64,000 nucleotides of DNA from Candidula unifasciata (lineage: Eukaryota; Mollusca; Gastropoda; Stylommatophora; Geomitridae). Made by a program: the position numbers and the translations under genes. Where the stretch lies: NCBI GenBank assembly GCA_905116865.2, contig CAJHNH020007557.1, positions 62,001 through 126,000 on the forward strand, written 5' to 3'. Shown here one piece after another: positions 1 to 12,200 of the stretch. Below the pieces are notes generated by a model, which searched no databases, had not been told where the DNA came from, and saw only the letters and a program-made list of their open reading frames with translations. The first letter of the stretch is position 1. The number at the start of each line of letters is the position of its first letter.

Positions 1-480
1 TACCACAGAATATAAGAAGAGGTTATGTTGAAATCAAAAAAGTATCTATGGCAACATTACCACAGAATATAAGAATATGATAAGAGGTCATGTTGAAATC
101 AAAAAAGTATCTATGGCAACATTACCAGAGAATACAAGAATATGAGAAGAGGTTATGTTGAAATCAAAAAAGTATCTATGGCAACATTACCAGAGAATAC
201 AAGAATATGAGAAGAGGTTATGTTGAAATCAAAAAAATATCTATGGCAACATTACCAGAGAATACAAGAATATGAGAAGAGGTTATGTTGAAATCAAAAA
301 AGTATCTATGGCAACATTACCAGAGAATACAAGAATATGAGAAGAGGTTATGTTGAAATCAAAAAAGTATCTATGGCAACATTACCAGAGAATACAAGAA
401 TATGAGAAGAGGTTATGATGACAATAGAAAAGTAACTATGGCAACATTACTAGAGAATATTAAAAAAAAAATTAGAAAAG
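1..480. repeat. 64-bp tandem array, cut by the window start
   Basis: About seven copies of a 64-65 bp A-rich unit containing ggcaacattaccagagaa and gaagaggttatgttg. Copies are close to identical until about 420, then decay. Confidence 0.9.
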
Positions 481-1208
481 GTTAAGTAAAAAATCAAAGT
501 ATCTATGCCAGCATTACCACAGAACATAAGAAAATGAGAAATGGTAATCTATATATATAAAAATCAATGTTTGTGTGTCTGTTTGCCCCCTATAGACTCG
601 GAAACTACTGAACCGATTTAGCTGAAATTTTCAGGATATGTTTGTTTTGATACCGGATGTTAAACCATCATGGTTTGAAATTCAACCTGTCACTGTTAGA
701 GATAGGTGACCACAATTAAAGCAAAATTATTCGAAACTAATATTTAAATTGTTAGTGACATCTAATTATAGCCACGTTAGTAATTGCGCATGCGCCGTAG
801 TCAGAACGCAAGTCTTCCGCTATTCGCCGGCGAGTTACATGCAGCCAACGCCTTCTCTAATAACACAGAGTAGGTCGTGGTACAGCAAACAAGACTATCT
901 CTATATTTGCTACAATAACCATATTAAACACGATTTCTATTTTCTGTTTTTTTTTTAAACAACCTTCGATGGGAAGGGGGGATGGGGGGCATCAAGGACT
1001 ATCTCGACGTCGGCGCAGACATTGACTGTGACATTAACTTCATTAACCGTGTTAGACACGTGCGATTTCTAATGTTGTGCCGTTTCATTAATATATCTGT
1101 GGAGTATCTGTCTATGAGAAAACAATTGCCTGCGGTTTTGAGTTGTGTTATAATCAGACACAGTAGTAGTAGGGACACACATCTCAATAGTTTAGTTCTC
1201 TTTTCGTT

Positions 1209-1372
1209 GCTCCTATGAAGTGGCTGCTTGGTCGAATGGTTACAACACTGGGTTCCTGTGCGGGAGACCAGGGTTCGAATCTGCAGTGGTAAATTTTTTT
1301 TTACCCCGGACTAAAATAATATCCTTATCTGCTCTGTCGTGGTGACAGCACTAGCCATGTTGCCCTTAATAC
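1209..1372 (+). mobile_element. tRNA-headed SINE, family A
   Basis: The head has an A-box-like tggtcgaatggtt and a B-box gggttcgaatc with tRNA-like spacing. The body carries ggtgacagcactagccatg, shared with copies at 1840 and 20560, and a poly-A tail follows. Confidence 0.7.
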
Positions 1373-1824
1373 TAAAAAAAAAAAAAAAAAAGACAAGTAA
1401 ATAGGTAAACTATTTGATAATTAAATTTGACCATTTCGCATACTTATGATTGCATTTTCAAACTTTCCGATTGCATGGTTACGCTGAAATTTCATAGCTT
1501 TCCATTTATTTTCATTTAGATTTAGTTATTTCATCTGCGTTGGAATTTTAAGCTGTGCTGTTTACCATAGCGTTCATTTCCTAATTATGGTTTCTTTTTT
1601 CCTGTTTTCATTTGCTTTTCAAGTATTTTTGTGTTTTTTTTCTTCCAACTACAATGAGGGAAAAAGTTGTCAGTGAATTTTTTTTTGGAGAGGAAAAGGG
1701 GGGGGGGGGGGGGGGGGCAACTGTTAACTGAGAGAGCTTTAAGTCACAGTAACTGCTTTACCCACTAAAAGTAGCAGCAGCAGTAATAGTTGTGGTTGGG
1801 CTGTTACACCGTAGTGCTCTCATG

Positions 1825-1990
1825 TGAAGACCGCCGGTAAGGTTATGGCGTTCTTCTGTCGGGAAGCGAAATTATACATCCTAACCTGACCAGTCTGTGG
1901 CGACAGCACTAGCCATGTGGAACCAAATCTTCTGGCTCACGACTCTGTCTACTCCGATGGTAACACAGATAGCAGTGACATTATTTTAGC
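1825..1990 (+). mobile_element. SINE family A body fragment
   Basis: Shares cctaacctg-cagtctgtgg and cgacagcactagccatg with the SINE at 20560. The tRNA head is degraded. Confidence 0.55.
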
Positions 1991-2500
1991 TACTGTGGTG
2001 GTGGTCGTAGTAGTAGTTGTACTGGTACTTGAAGGATGATGTGGTAAATATTACACTAGCTCCATTCACTACCTATTACAATTCCTGCTCCCCATTTTAT
2101 TCCGGATGGACAGGGATGTCAATGTCAGTTACAGCAACAACAAAAATATCGCTAGGTAATGATTTTCAAATCCTTCGAAGAGGGAGAGAGCAGTAGTCAG
2201 TGGAAGAGGGGAAGGGAGGGGGTAATGACTTAAATTTAAGAGAACTTAAAGAGCTTTACACGTGATTTTCAAGTTCTCATTACCTAATTTGTTTATATTT
2301 TACTAATGCTACCTCCGCTTTTCTATTTTTTACGACTTACTTTGTTATTTACAAGTACAGTTGTAGCTTTACTTCCGTCTCCTATAAAAATACAAACAGC
2401 ATTAGCATGTGATAACCAAATAACCATTTTTGTGACTGTGCTAATAACACCATTTAAACGACCAATAATATAAAGACACAATTATAAGGTGCGTGTTCTA
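1991..2500. other. Unassigned AT-rich interior of the candidate Helitron
   Basis: No exon, RNA gene or clear repeat was recognised here. It contains trinucleotide-like gtagtag runs and purine-rich patches. Confidence 0.4.
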
Positions 2501-2923
2501 AAGTTGGAAAACCAGACTATCTCTATATCTGTGCAGAAAATGATTGCGACATTAACTATATCAGACACGAGCGATTTCCATTGTCTTTCTTTTCCAAAAA
2601 CCTTTGATGAGGGAGAGAGTAGTAGGTGGATTTAGTTGTGGTGGTGCGGGGAGGGGGGGGGGGGGGATCAAAGACTATCTCTTATCTGAGCAGACAATGA
2701 TTGTATTAGACACCTGCGATTTCTATTTTCTTTCATTTCCATTTAGCCAAACTATGCCACAGCAACGCGTGGCCGGGTACAGCTAGTGTTGAAAATATAA
2801 ATTATCTAAAGAATGCTGAAAAGGTGGGGGGGGGGGGGGGGGGGGGGGGGGGGAACAAACAAACAACTGATTGTGGGAAATGCAACTGCTGTCAGAAATA
2901 TGATGGTACAATCTGGCAATTAC

Positions 2924-3218
2924 CTGCTACATCCTGGCAGTTTCTCCTGGACAGTTTGGACAATTCGCTCAAAATATGGCACCTGCTGCTGGATTTGTTC
3001 CGGACCAGCATGAGACATGTGAGGTTTCAGCTGTGGTCTGATGTTGGGTATAGATGTTGTTCTGGCAGTTTCCCTTTTGAGATCTGACTGTCTGTGGCCA
3101 GATAGGATATTACTGCCTGGAATACCTTGTGAAATCCGGGCAGTAGGTGTGGCTAACCATGTGGGAGAGGATGGCAGCCTTGAAGAGACTGGGTTCCATC
3201 CTTGTCTGCCTACAGTAT
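2924..3218 (-). CDS. TTC3: TTC3-like exon 28 (last visible), pre-RING segment
   Basis: 295 nt, acceptor ttttgttgcag, donor gtaatt, phase 1 in and phase 2 out. It encodes a proline/serine-rich stretch and ends VPYFERIVQTVQEKLPGCSR, which resembles the helical segment preceding the RING finger of TTC3. The coding frame continues past the window start, so the RING exons are not seen. Confidence 0.82.
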
Positions 3219-6200
3219 CTGCAACAAAAAGAGTGACACAACATGCAGAGCTGGAAAACTGTTCTCTCTTTCTCAAAACAAACTATTTCACTGTCAGGTT
3301 TTATTAGTTAAGCACTCCTCACACAGAAGTGTTTTTCATAGCGGCTTCTGTGGGTATATTAACTGTGAGAAGTGAGGGAGAAATTAATGGGGGGGGGGGG
3401 GGGGGGAGGAGGGGAGAAAGAGACCGAAGTGAAAGACAGATAAAGAGGTAGAGAATGAGGAAAAAAAAAGTAACTTCTTTTCATACAACCAGATGTGATT
3501 GGATAAGATAGAATTCTCACTTTCTCTGTGTGTTTATGTATTCAGGGCCACAATGCCAGAGTTTACAGCCAGTGAACGCCAAAAAATAATAATACTCACA
3601 GCTGTCAAGAAATGGTCACTGAAGCTATTGAAATTCTGTCACCCTCTGCCTGTGGTACTGACCTATCTGCACCCAGTACAAGACACTGCCTAAAGTGTAT
3701 CCAGTCTCTATGCCCATTACTTTCACATCTGCCACTTTTTTCTTAATGTGTCGCCGGCAGTTTTCCTTTGACCACACACCAAGCATCTTCATAGAAATTT
3801 ATCTTGTTAAGCATTTCTTCTTCTACCCTGTGGTGCAGAAGTCCTAAACAGCATTGTTCAGTCCTGCATTTTCTAGGTTTGGGTAATCTTAGTTTCAGCT
3901 TCATAACAAACGGGTCGTTTCATAGTTGCTCCATTCCTGTGCCAAAAGAAATGTCCATCACTGCCTCTTTTGGAAAGAAAAAAAAAACTGATGCAGACTG
4001 CAGTCTCAGCATATCGTAGTTAACTTCTATTCTTGTGCTTAGAGAAACCTCAACATATGTTGTTTATGTTTAATCTTTCCTTCTTTCCTGGTAAGTAGAA
4101 GAATACAAACAGAGAAGAATGTTCCAGAGATTAAATAGTACCTTTCTGCTTGCAATCCACCCCTTGTGGTTGTGACTTAGAGGCAGCTGTGGCAACGGTT
4201 GCTTCTTTAAGAAAATCCTTGGAGCTACTGCTTCCATATATCATCTTTAAGTATTCTTCTGCATCTTCATCTTCTGTCTCTTGTGGTGGTGCATCCGGTT
4301 CTGAGGCAGACCAGGCTGCAACACAGTCATCTAAAATCAGTGATGTCATTTTATTTTATTATGAGTTATAGTTATAATAGGCTCAGTTTCTCTCTCTCCC
4401 TCTGCAGAATGGCTAGCTGCCACTGCTGAGAGTGCCACCCAAAGCACAAACTCCATAGCTTCAACAATGATCCCTGGAGATCTCTGTACAAATGTGCACT
4501 TGTGAACTGAATGGCACAGCTGTAAAATGAACCCATGACTTTAAGGTTGTAGGGTAAATGGTATGACCACTTTGCCGTGGAAACCCCTATAATGAGTTAT
4601 AACCTGTTATAATACCTATTTAAGAATCTGCACAATTCCCTGTCGTGTCACAGGACTCTGTCATTCAAAGTGTGAGGACTGACTTCATTGCCCTGTGGTT
4701 TATCCCGTGTATGTGACCCTGGATCTCTCCCCACAGCAAGTGTCCACCAACAAAAGGAATCACACTGACCATGCACACTTTAGCTCCAGCAATGTCTTCG
4801 CTGTTCTCTGAATAATCAATCAAGCAACATGTCTTACAGTTACAGTCGAGAAAATCAACTTCACTGCCCCAGGTTTTTTTCCCTATATGGAAAGGTTTAC
4901 TTCAACATTACTTGTAAACATTCTACTCTGAATCATTGAACATATAACATGTCCCTGGTGTCTACACTTATAAAAAAACCTACTCTGAATCACCAAGAAT
5001 GTAACATGTCCCTGACACCTACTATAACATCTACATGTATAAACAATCTGCTCTGAATCACCACCAATGTAACATGTCCCTGACATCCACACTTATAAAA
5101 AATCTGCTCTGGATCAACAACAGTGTAACAGGTCCCTGATTTCTACTTCAACATCTACATGTATAAACAATCTATTCTGGATCATCAACAATGTAACACA
5201 CATCCCTAACATCTACTTCAACATCTATACATAAACAATCTATTCTCAATCACCAACAATGTAACATGACCCTGACATCCACACTTATAAAAAATCTGCT
5301 CTAGATCAACAACAGTGTAACAGGTCCCTGATTTCTACTTCAACATCTACATGTATAAACAATCTATTCTGGATCATCAACAATGTAACACACATCCCTA
5401 ACATCTACTTCAACATCTATACATAAACAATCTATTCTCAATCACCAACAATGTAACATGACCCTCCCCGACATCTACTTCAACATCTACACACATAAAC
5501 AGTCTATTCTTGATCATCAAAAATGTAACACACATACCTAACATTGACTTCAACATACAAATAAACAATCTATTCTCACAATCAATGAAACATCTCCCTC
5601 CCTGACAATACTTTGACAACTACACACATAAACAATCTATTCTCAATCAACAACAATGTAACATGTCCCTCCATGGCATCTACACACATAAACAGTCTAT
5701 TCTCAATCACCAACGATGTAACATGTCCCTCCATGACATCTACTTCAACATCTACACACATAAACAGTCTATTCTCAAACACCAACAATGTAACATGTCC
5801 CTCTCTGACATCTACTTCAACATCTACACACATAAACAATCTATTCTCAATCACCAACAATGTAACATGTCCCTCCATGACATCTACTTCAACATCTACA
5901 CACATAAAAATTCTATTCTCAATCACCAACGATGTAACATGTCCCTCTATGACATCTACTTCAACATCTACACACATAAACAATCTATTCTCAATCACCA
6001 ACGATGTAACATGTCCCTCTCTCTGACATCTACTTCAACATCTACACACATAAACAATCTATTCTCAATCACCAACAATGTAACATGTCCCTCCCTGACA
6101 TCTACTTCAACATCTACACACATAAACAATCTATTCTCAACCACCAACAATGTAACATGTCCCTCCATGACATCTACTTCAACATCTACACACATAAACA

Positions 6201-9200
6201 ATCTATTCTCAATCACCAACAATGTAACACACATCCCTAACATCTACTTCAACATCTACACACATAAACAATCTATTCTCAATCACCAACAATGTAACAC
6301 ACATCCCTAAAATCTACACATATAAACAATCTATTCTCAATCACCAACAATGTAACACACATCCCTAACATCTACTTCAACATCTACACACAAACAATCT
6401 ATTCTCAATCACCAACAATGTAACACACATCCCTAACATCTACACACATAAACAATCTATTCTCAATCACCAACAATGTAACATGTCCCTCTCTGACATC
6501 TACTTCAACATCTACACACATAAACAATCTATTCTCAATCACCAACAATGTAAACATGTCCTCCATCGACATCTACCTCCTCAACAATCTACTCCATAAA
6601 CAATCTATTCTCATCACCAACAATGTAACATGTCCCTCCCTAACATTTACTTCAACATCTACACACATAAACAATCTATTCTCAATCACCCAACAATGTA
6701 ACACACACATCCCTAACATCTACTTCAAACATCTACACACATCACAACAAATGTAATAAACATCATCTATTCTCAATCACCAACAATGTAACACACATCC
6801 CTAACATTTACTTCAACATCTACACACATACAAACAATCTATTCTCAATCACCACCAACAATGTAACAACACTACATCCCTAATGTAACATCTACTTCAA
6901 CATCTATCTACACACATAAACAATCTATTCTCAATCACCAACAATGTAACACACATCCCTAACATCTACTTCAACATCTACAACACATAAACACATCACA
7001 AACCAATCTATTCTCAATCACCAACACATAAACAACATGTCCCTCTCTGACATCTACTTCAACATCTACACACATAAACAATCTATTCTCAATCACCAAC
7101 AATGTAACATGTCCCTCCATGACATCTACTTCAACATCTACACACATAAACAATCTATTCTCAATCACCAACAATGTAACACACATCCCTAACATTTACT
7201 TCAACATCTACACACATAAACAATCTATTCTCAATCACCAACAATGTAACACACATCCCTAACATCTACTTCAATCTATTCTACACACAATAAACAATCC
7301 CTATTCTCAATCATCCAACAAATGTAACACAACACATGTCCCTCCATGACATCTACTTCAACATCTACACACATAAACAATCTATTCTCAATCACCAACA
7401 ATGTAAACATGAACATGTCAACCTCACATGTCTACATTTACTTCTAACATTCTACAACTCATAAACAATCTATTCTCAATCACCAACAATACACACATAA
7501 CATGTCACCAACAATGTCCATCCCTGACATCTACTTCAACATCTACACACATAAACAATCTATTCTCAATCACAACAACAATGTAACACTAACACAACAT
7601 CCCTAACATCTACTTCTGACATCTACACACATAAACAGTCTATTCTCAATCACCAAACAATGTAACATCTGTCCTATTTCTCAATGACATGTCCCTCTAT
7701 CTTCAACATCTACACACTTAAACAATCTATTCTCAAACACCAACAATGTAACACACATCCCTAACATCTACTTCAACATCTACACACAAAAACAGTATAT
7801 TCTCAATCACCAACAATGTAACATGTCCCTCCATGACATCTACTTCAACATCTACACACATAAACAATCTATTCTCAATCACCAACAATGTAACATGACC
7901 CTCCCCGACATCTACTTCAACATCTACACACATAAACAGTCTATTCTTGATCATCAAAAATGTAACACACATACCTAACATTGACTTAAACATACAAATA
8001 AACAATCTATTCTCACAATCAATGAAACATCTCCCTCCCTGACAATACTTTGACAACTACACACATAAACAATCTATTCTCAATCACCAACAATGTAACA
8101 TATCCCTCTCTAACATCTACTTCAACATCTACGCACATAAACAATCTATTCTCAATCAACAACAATGTAACATGTCCCTCCATGGCATCTACTTCAACAT
8201 CTACACACATAAACAATCTATTCTCAATCACCATCAATGTAACATGTCCCTCTCTGACATCTACACACATAAACAGTCTATTCTCAATCACCAACGATGT
8301 AACATGTCCCTCCATGACATCTACTTCAACATCTACACACATAAACAGTCTATGTCTTGATCATCTCAAACACACATACACATGTAACATGTCCCTATTC
8401 TCAATGACATCCCTACATCTACAACAACATCTACACACATAAACAATCAATCTATGTCTCCAACATCACCAATCACCAACATCACTTCACATCTACACTC
8501 ATTAAACAAACATGTCCCTCTATGACATCTACTTCAAACATCTACACAACACATAAAAATTCTATTCTCAATCATCCACGATGTAACATGTCCCTCTATG
8601 ACATCTACTTCAACATCTACACATGTAAACAATCCCCTATTCTCAAATCACCAACGATGTAACATGTCACACATGTCACTCTCTCCTGACATCTACTTCA
8701 ACATCTACACACATAAACAATCTATTCTCAATCACCAACAATGTAACATGTCCCTCCCTGACATCTACTTCAACATCTCTACACAAAAATAAACAATCTA
8801 TTCTCAACCACCAACAATGTACAACATGTCCCTCCATGACATCTACTTCAACATCTCAATCACCACAATAAACAATCTATTCTCAATCACCAACAATGTA
8901 AAAACACATCCACTAACATCTACTTCAACATCTACACACATAAACAATCTATTCTCAATCACCAACGATGTAACAACATCCACACAACATCTACACACAT
9001 AAACATCTATTCTCAAACACCAAACATGGTAACATCAACCTCTACAACAATCTATTCTCAATCACCAACAATGTAACACACATCCCTAACATCTACTTCA
9101 ACATCTACACACAAACAATCTATTCTCAATCACCAACAATGTAACACACATCCCTAACATCTACACACATAAACAATCTATTCTCAATCACCAACAATGT

Positions 9201-12200
9201 AACATGTCCCTCTCTGACATCTACTTCAACATCTACACACATAAACAATCTATTCTCAATCACCAACAATGTAACACACATCCCTAACATTTACTTCAAC
9301 ATCTACACACATAAACAATCTATTCTCAATCACCAACAATGTAACACACATCCCTAACATCTACTTCAACATCTACACACATAAACAATCTATTCTCAAT
9401 CACCAACAATGTAACACACATCCCTAACATCTACTTCAACATCTACACACATAAACAATCTATTCTCAATCACCAACAATGTAACATGTCCCTCTCTGAC
9501 ATCTACTTCAACATCTACACATATAAACAATCTATTCTCAATCACCAACAATGTAACATGTCCCTCCATGACATCTACTTCAACATCTACACACATAAAC
9601 AATCTATTCTCAATCACCAACAATGTAAACACACATCCCTAAACATTTACTCTCAACAATCAACATAAACAATCTATTCTCAATCACCAACAATGTAACA
9701 CACATCCCTAACATCTACTTCAACATCTACACACATAAACAATCTATTCTCAATCACCAACAATGTAACACACATCCCTAACATCTACTTCAACATCTAC
9801 ACACATAAACAATCTATTCTCAATCACCAACAATGTAACATGTCCCTCCATGACATCTACTTCAACATCTACACTCATAAACAATCTATTCTCAATCACC
9901 AACAATGTAACATGTCCCTCCATGACATCTACTTCAACATCTACACACATAAACAATCTATTCTCAATCACCAACAATGTAACACACATCCCTAACATCT
10001 ACTTCAACATCTACACACATAAACAGTCTATTCTCAATCACCAACAATGTAACATGTCCCTCTCTGACTACTTCAACATCTACACACTTAAACAATCTAT
10101 TCTCAAACACCAACAATGTAACACACATCCCTAACATCTACTTCAACATCTACACACAAAAACAGTATATTCTCAATCACCAACAATGTAACATGTCCCT
10201 CCATGACAGCAAATTCAACATTGGTACAAACAGATAAACAAATGACATTTATGTTTACCTCTCTGCTGATGATCTCTGTCATGTTGTGGAGATGTGTGAA
10301 TGGGTGTCCTACCACGAGGTGGTGAGGTATGTAATGATGCACTGCTGCGTGGAGGAGAGATGCCTCTAGCTTGGCTACTCTGAGATGGTGAAAAATGTAT
10401 GGATGAAATTCCCCGTGGTGGTGACGTTCTCCTGCTGTGTGATGGAGAGGAATGGATGGATGAACGACCATGGGATGAAGAGGAATGGATGGATGAACGA
10501 CCACGGGATGGGGAGGAATGGATGGATGCCATGCTGTGAGGTGATGATGGCTGGACTCTGTTACTGAAGCCGACATGGGGCAGATTACTGGTGGAGGCCT
10601 GAGGTCTCTCCGATGACTTCAAGGCAGAAAAAAAGAAAAAAAAATATATATTTGGCAAGTATATCGAGGAACAAACAAGTTAGTATTAAAAAGCATCATC
10701 ATCAGTTGGGTACAACAAATGTTCTAATTATAAGTGATCCTAATTGCTAAATGCAAAATCTGTGTCCTCTCAATGTGTAGATGCTGTAGGATGACTGCAC
10801 ACATCAAGCTGTCACTGCAATGTGTGTTGTGTCTGCACATGTCTCTCTTACATAAACACCCTCCCATCCACTTTTTTAACTCCATATGATTGTGTACAAC
10901 CCACACACACACATTTAACTTCTATATCCTCACTTCAATGTTGGCGACCCCCCCCCCCCCCCCCTCCCACCCCACCAGTTTTACATCCCACACATACACA
11001 TTTCATTTTTACCTCTTCGCTTCCATTACTGCAATCAACACACACCCCACACACTTCTTTTTCTCTTTCAAGCCAACAGAGTGTACCATAAATGCACACA
11101 TACATACCCCCTACTCCTCTATACTGTCAACAGTATGTAGCCTGAATCACCTTAGTAGTTTAAGCATACAAAACAATACATGTAAATCAGTAATTTAAAG
11201 ACAAAATAAAATTTTCTTCAGTAATTAAAAGACAACAAAACACCCAACTCACTAATTAAGGGACAAAACCAAACACATACCTCAGTAATTTAGGGTTACA
11301 AAATGAAGCACATACCTCAATAATTTGAGGACACGAAATAAACACAATTCTCAGTAATTCAAAGATAAAACAAAACAGACTTTAGTACTCTGACGGCACG
11401 AAATAAAACATCTACCCTGTTATTTTAAACATATATCTCAATATGTACGGACAACAGAAAACACATATCCTGGTTATCTGAGAAAACAAAACATATAATA
11501 GGTAAGTAATTCTGAAGAATTAAAGCAAAAGAATAAACTGACCTCTGTCGGAGATTTAGGAAACATGGGCGGGCTCACGTCCAGCTGTGACATATCAATA
11601 GGTAGCCCGTGCTGGAGATCCCCTGCCAGTCTCACGTAGATACCCTGCGTTAGAAACAAGAGGGAAACCTGTGTCACATAAATAACAACATAGAAGTAAT
11701 CTTTCAACACTGGCCATGAAATACCCTGTGTGGGTTCCTGGACCCCATTGTGGGGAAAACAAGAATAGACCCACTGCAAACCAAAAAGACTTGTCGTAAC
11801 AATCGACTAATTGAGAGCTTCCTTCGAAGTCAGAGTGCATCTGCCTGAGAGGCAAGAAACCAAAAGTCTGCACACAAATGAGTCAGATCTGTAAAGTACT
11901 CAAGTTCTGAAACAGAACTAGAGTCCAGAAATAGACGAACAAGCAGAACTTTTCGCCGGAGTTAACACTGGTGAATGTGAAAAAGAAGAATGACGATAAG
12001 ACCATAAAATACCTATGGATGTGAGATATTCCAGAACTATTCTATCTATTTTACCCACACACACCCTGCTATCAATCTGGTGCCATGTCTACAACAGTTG
12101 GCTGCAATAGATCTTCAGCCTGTTTTGTTTATCGCCTTAAATGTAAGCTTTCTTAGACTTCTGTTTGATCATCTCATGGTTTGTATCCTCCGACTTGTAT

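Larger units (their letters stand above)
548..2786 (+). mobile_element. Candidate non-autonomous Helitron
   Basis: The 5' edge reads A|TC with tatatataaaaatcaatg. The 3' edge is ccgggtacagCTAG followed by T, preceded by the short hairpin-prone stretch caacgcgtggccggg. TC...CTAG inserted between A and T is the Helitron signature. No Rep/helicase frame is present. The gactatctc...cgatttctattttc block recurs at about 890, 1000, 2515 and 2680, so the element is internally duplicated or composite, and a SINE is nested at about 1209. Confidence 0.5.

Noticed and set aside
5582..6310. Open frames of 139-215 codons on both strands
   Set aside because: Products of the 70-bp minisatellite; peptide repeats mirror the DNA unit.
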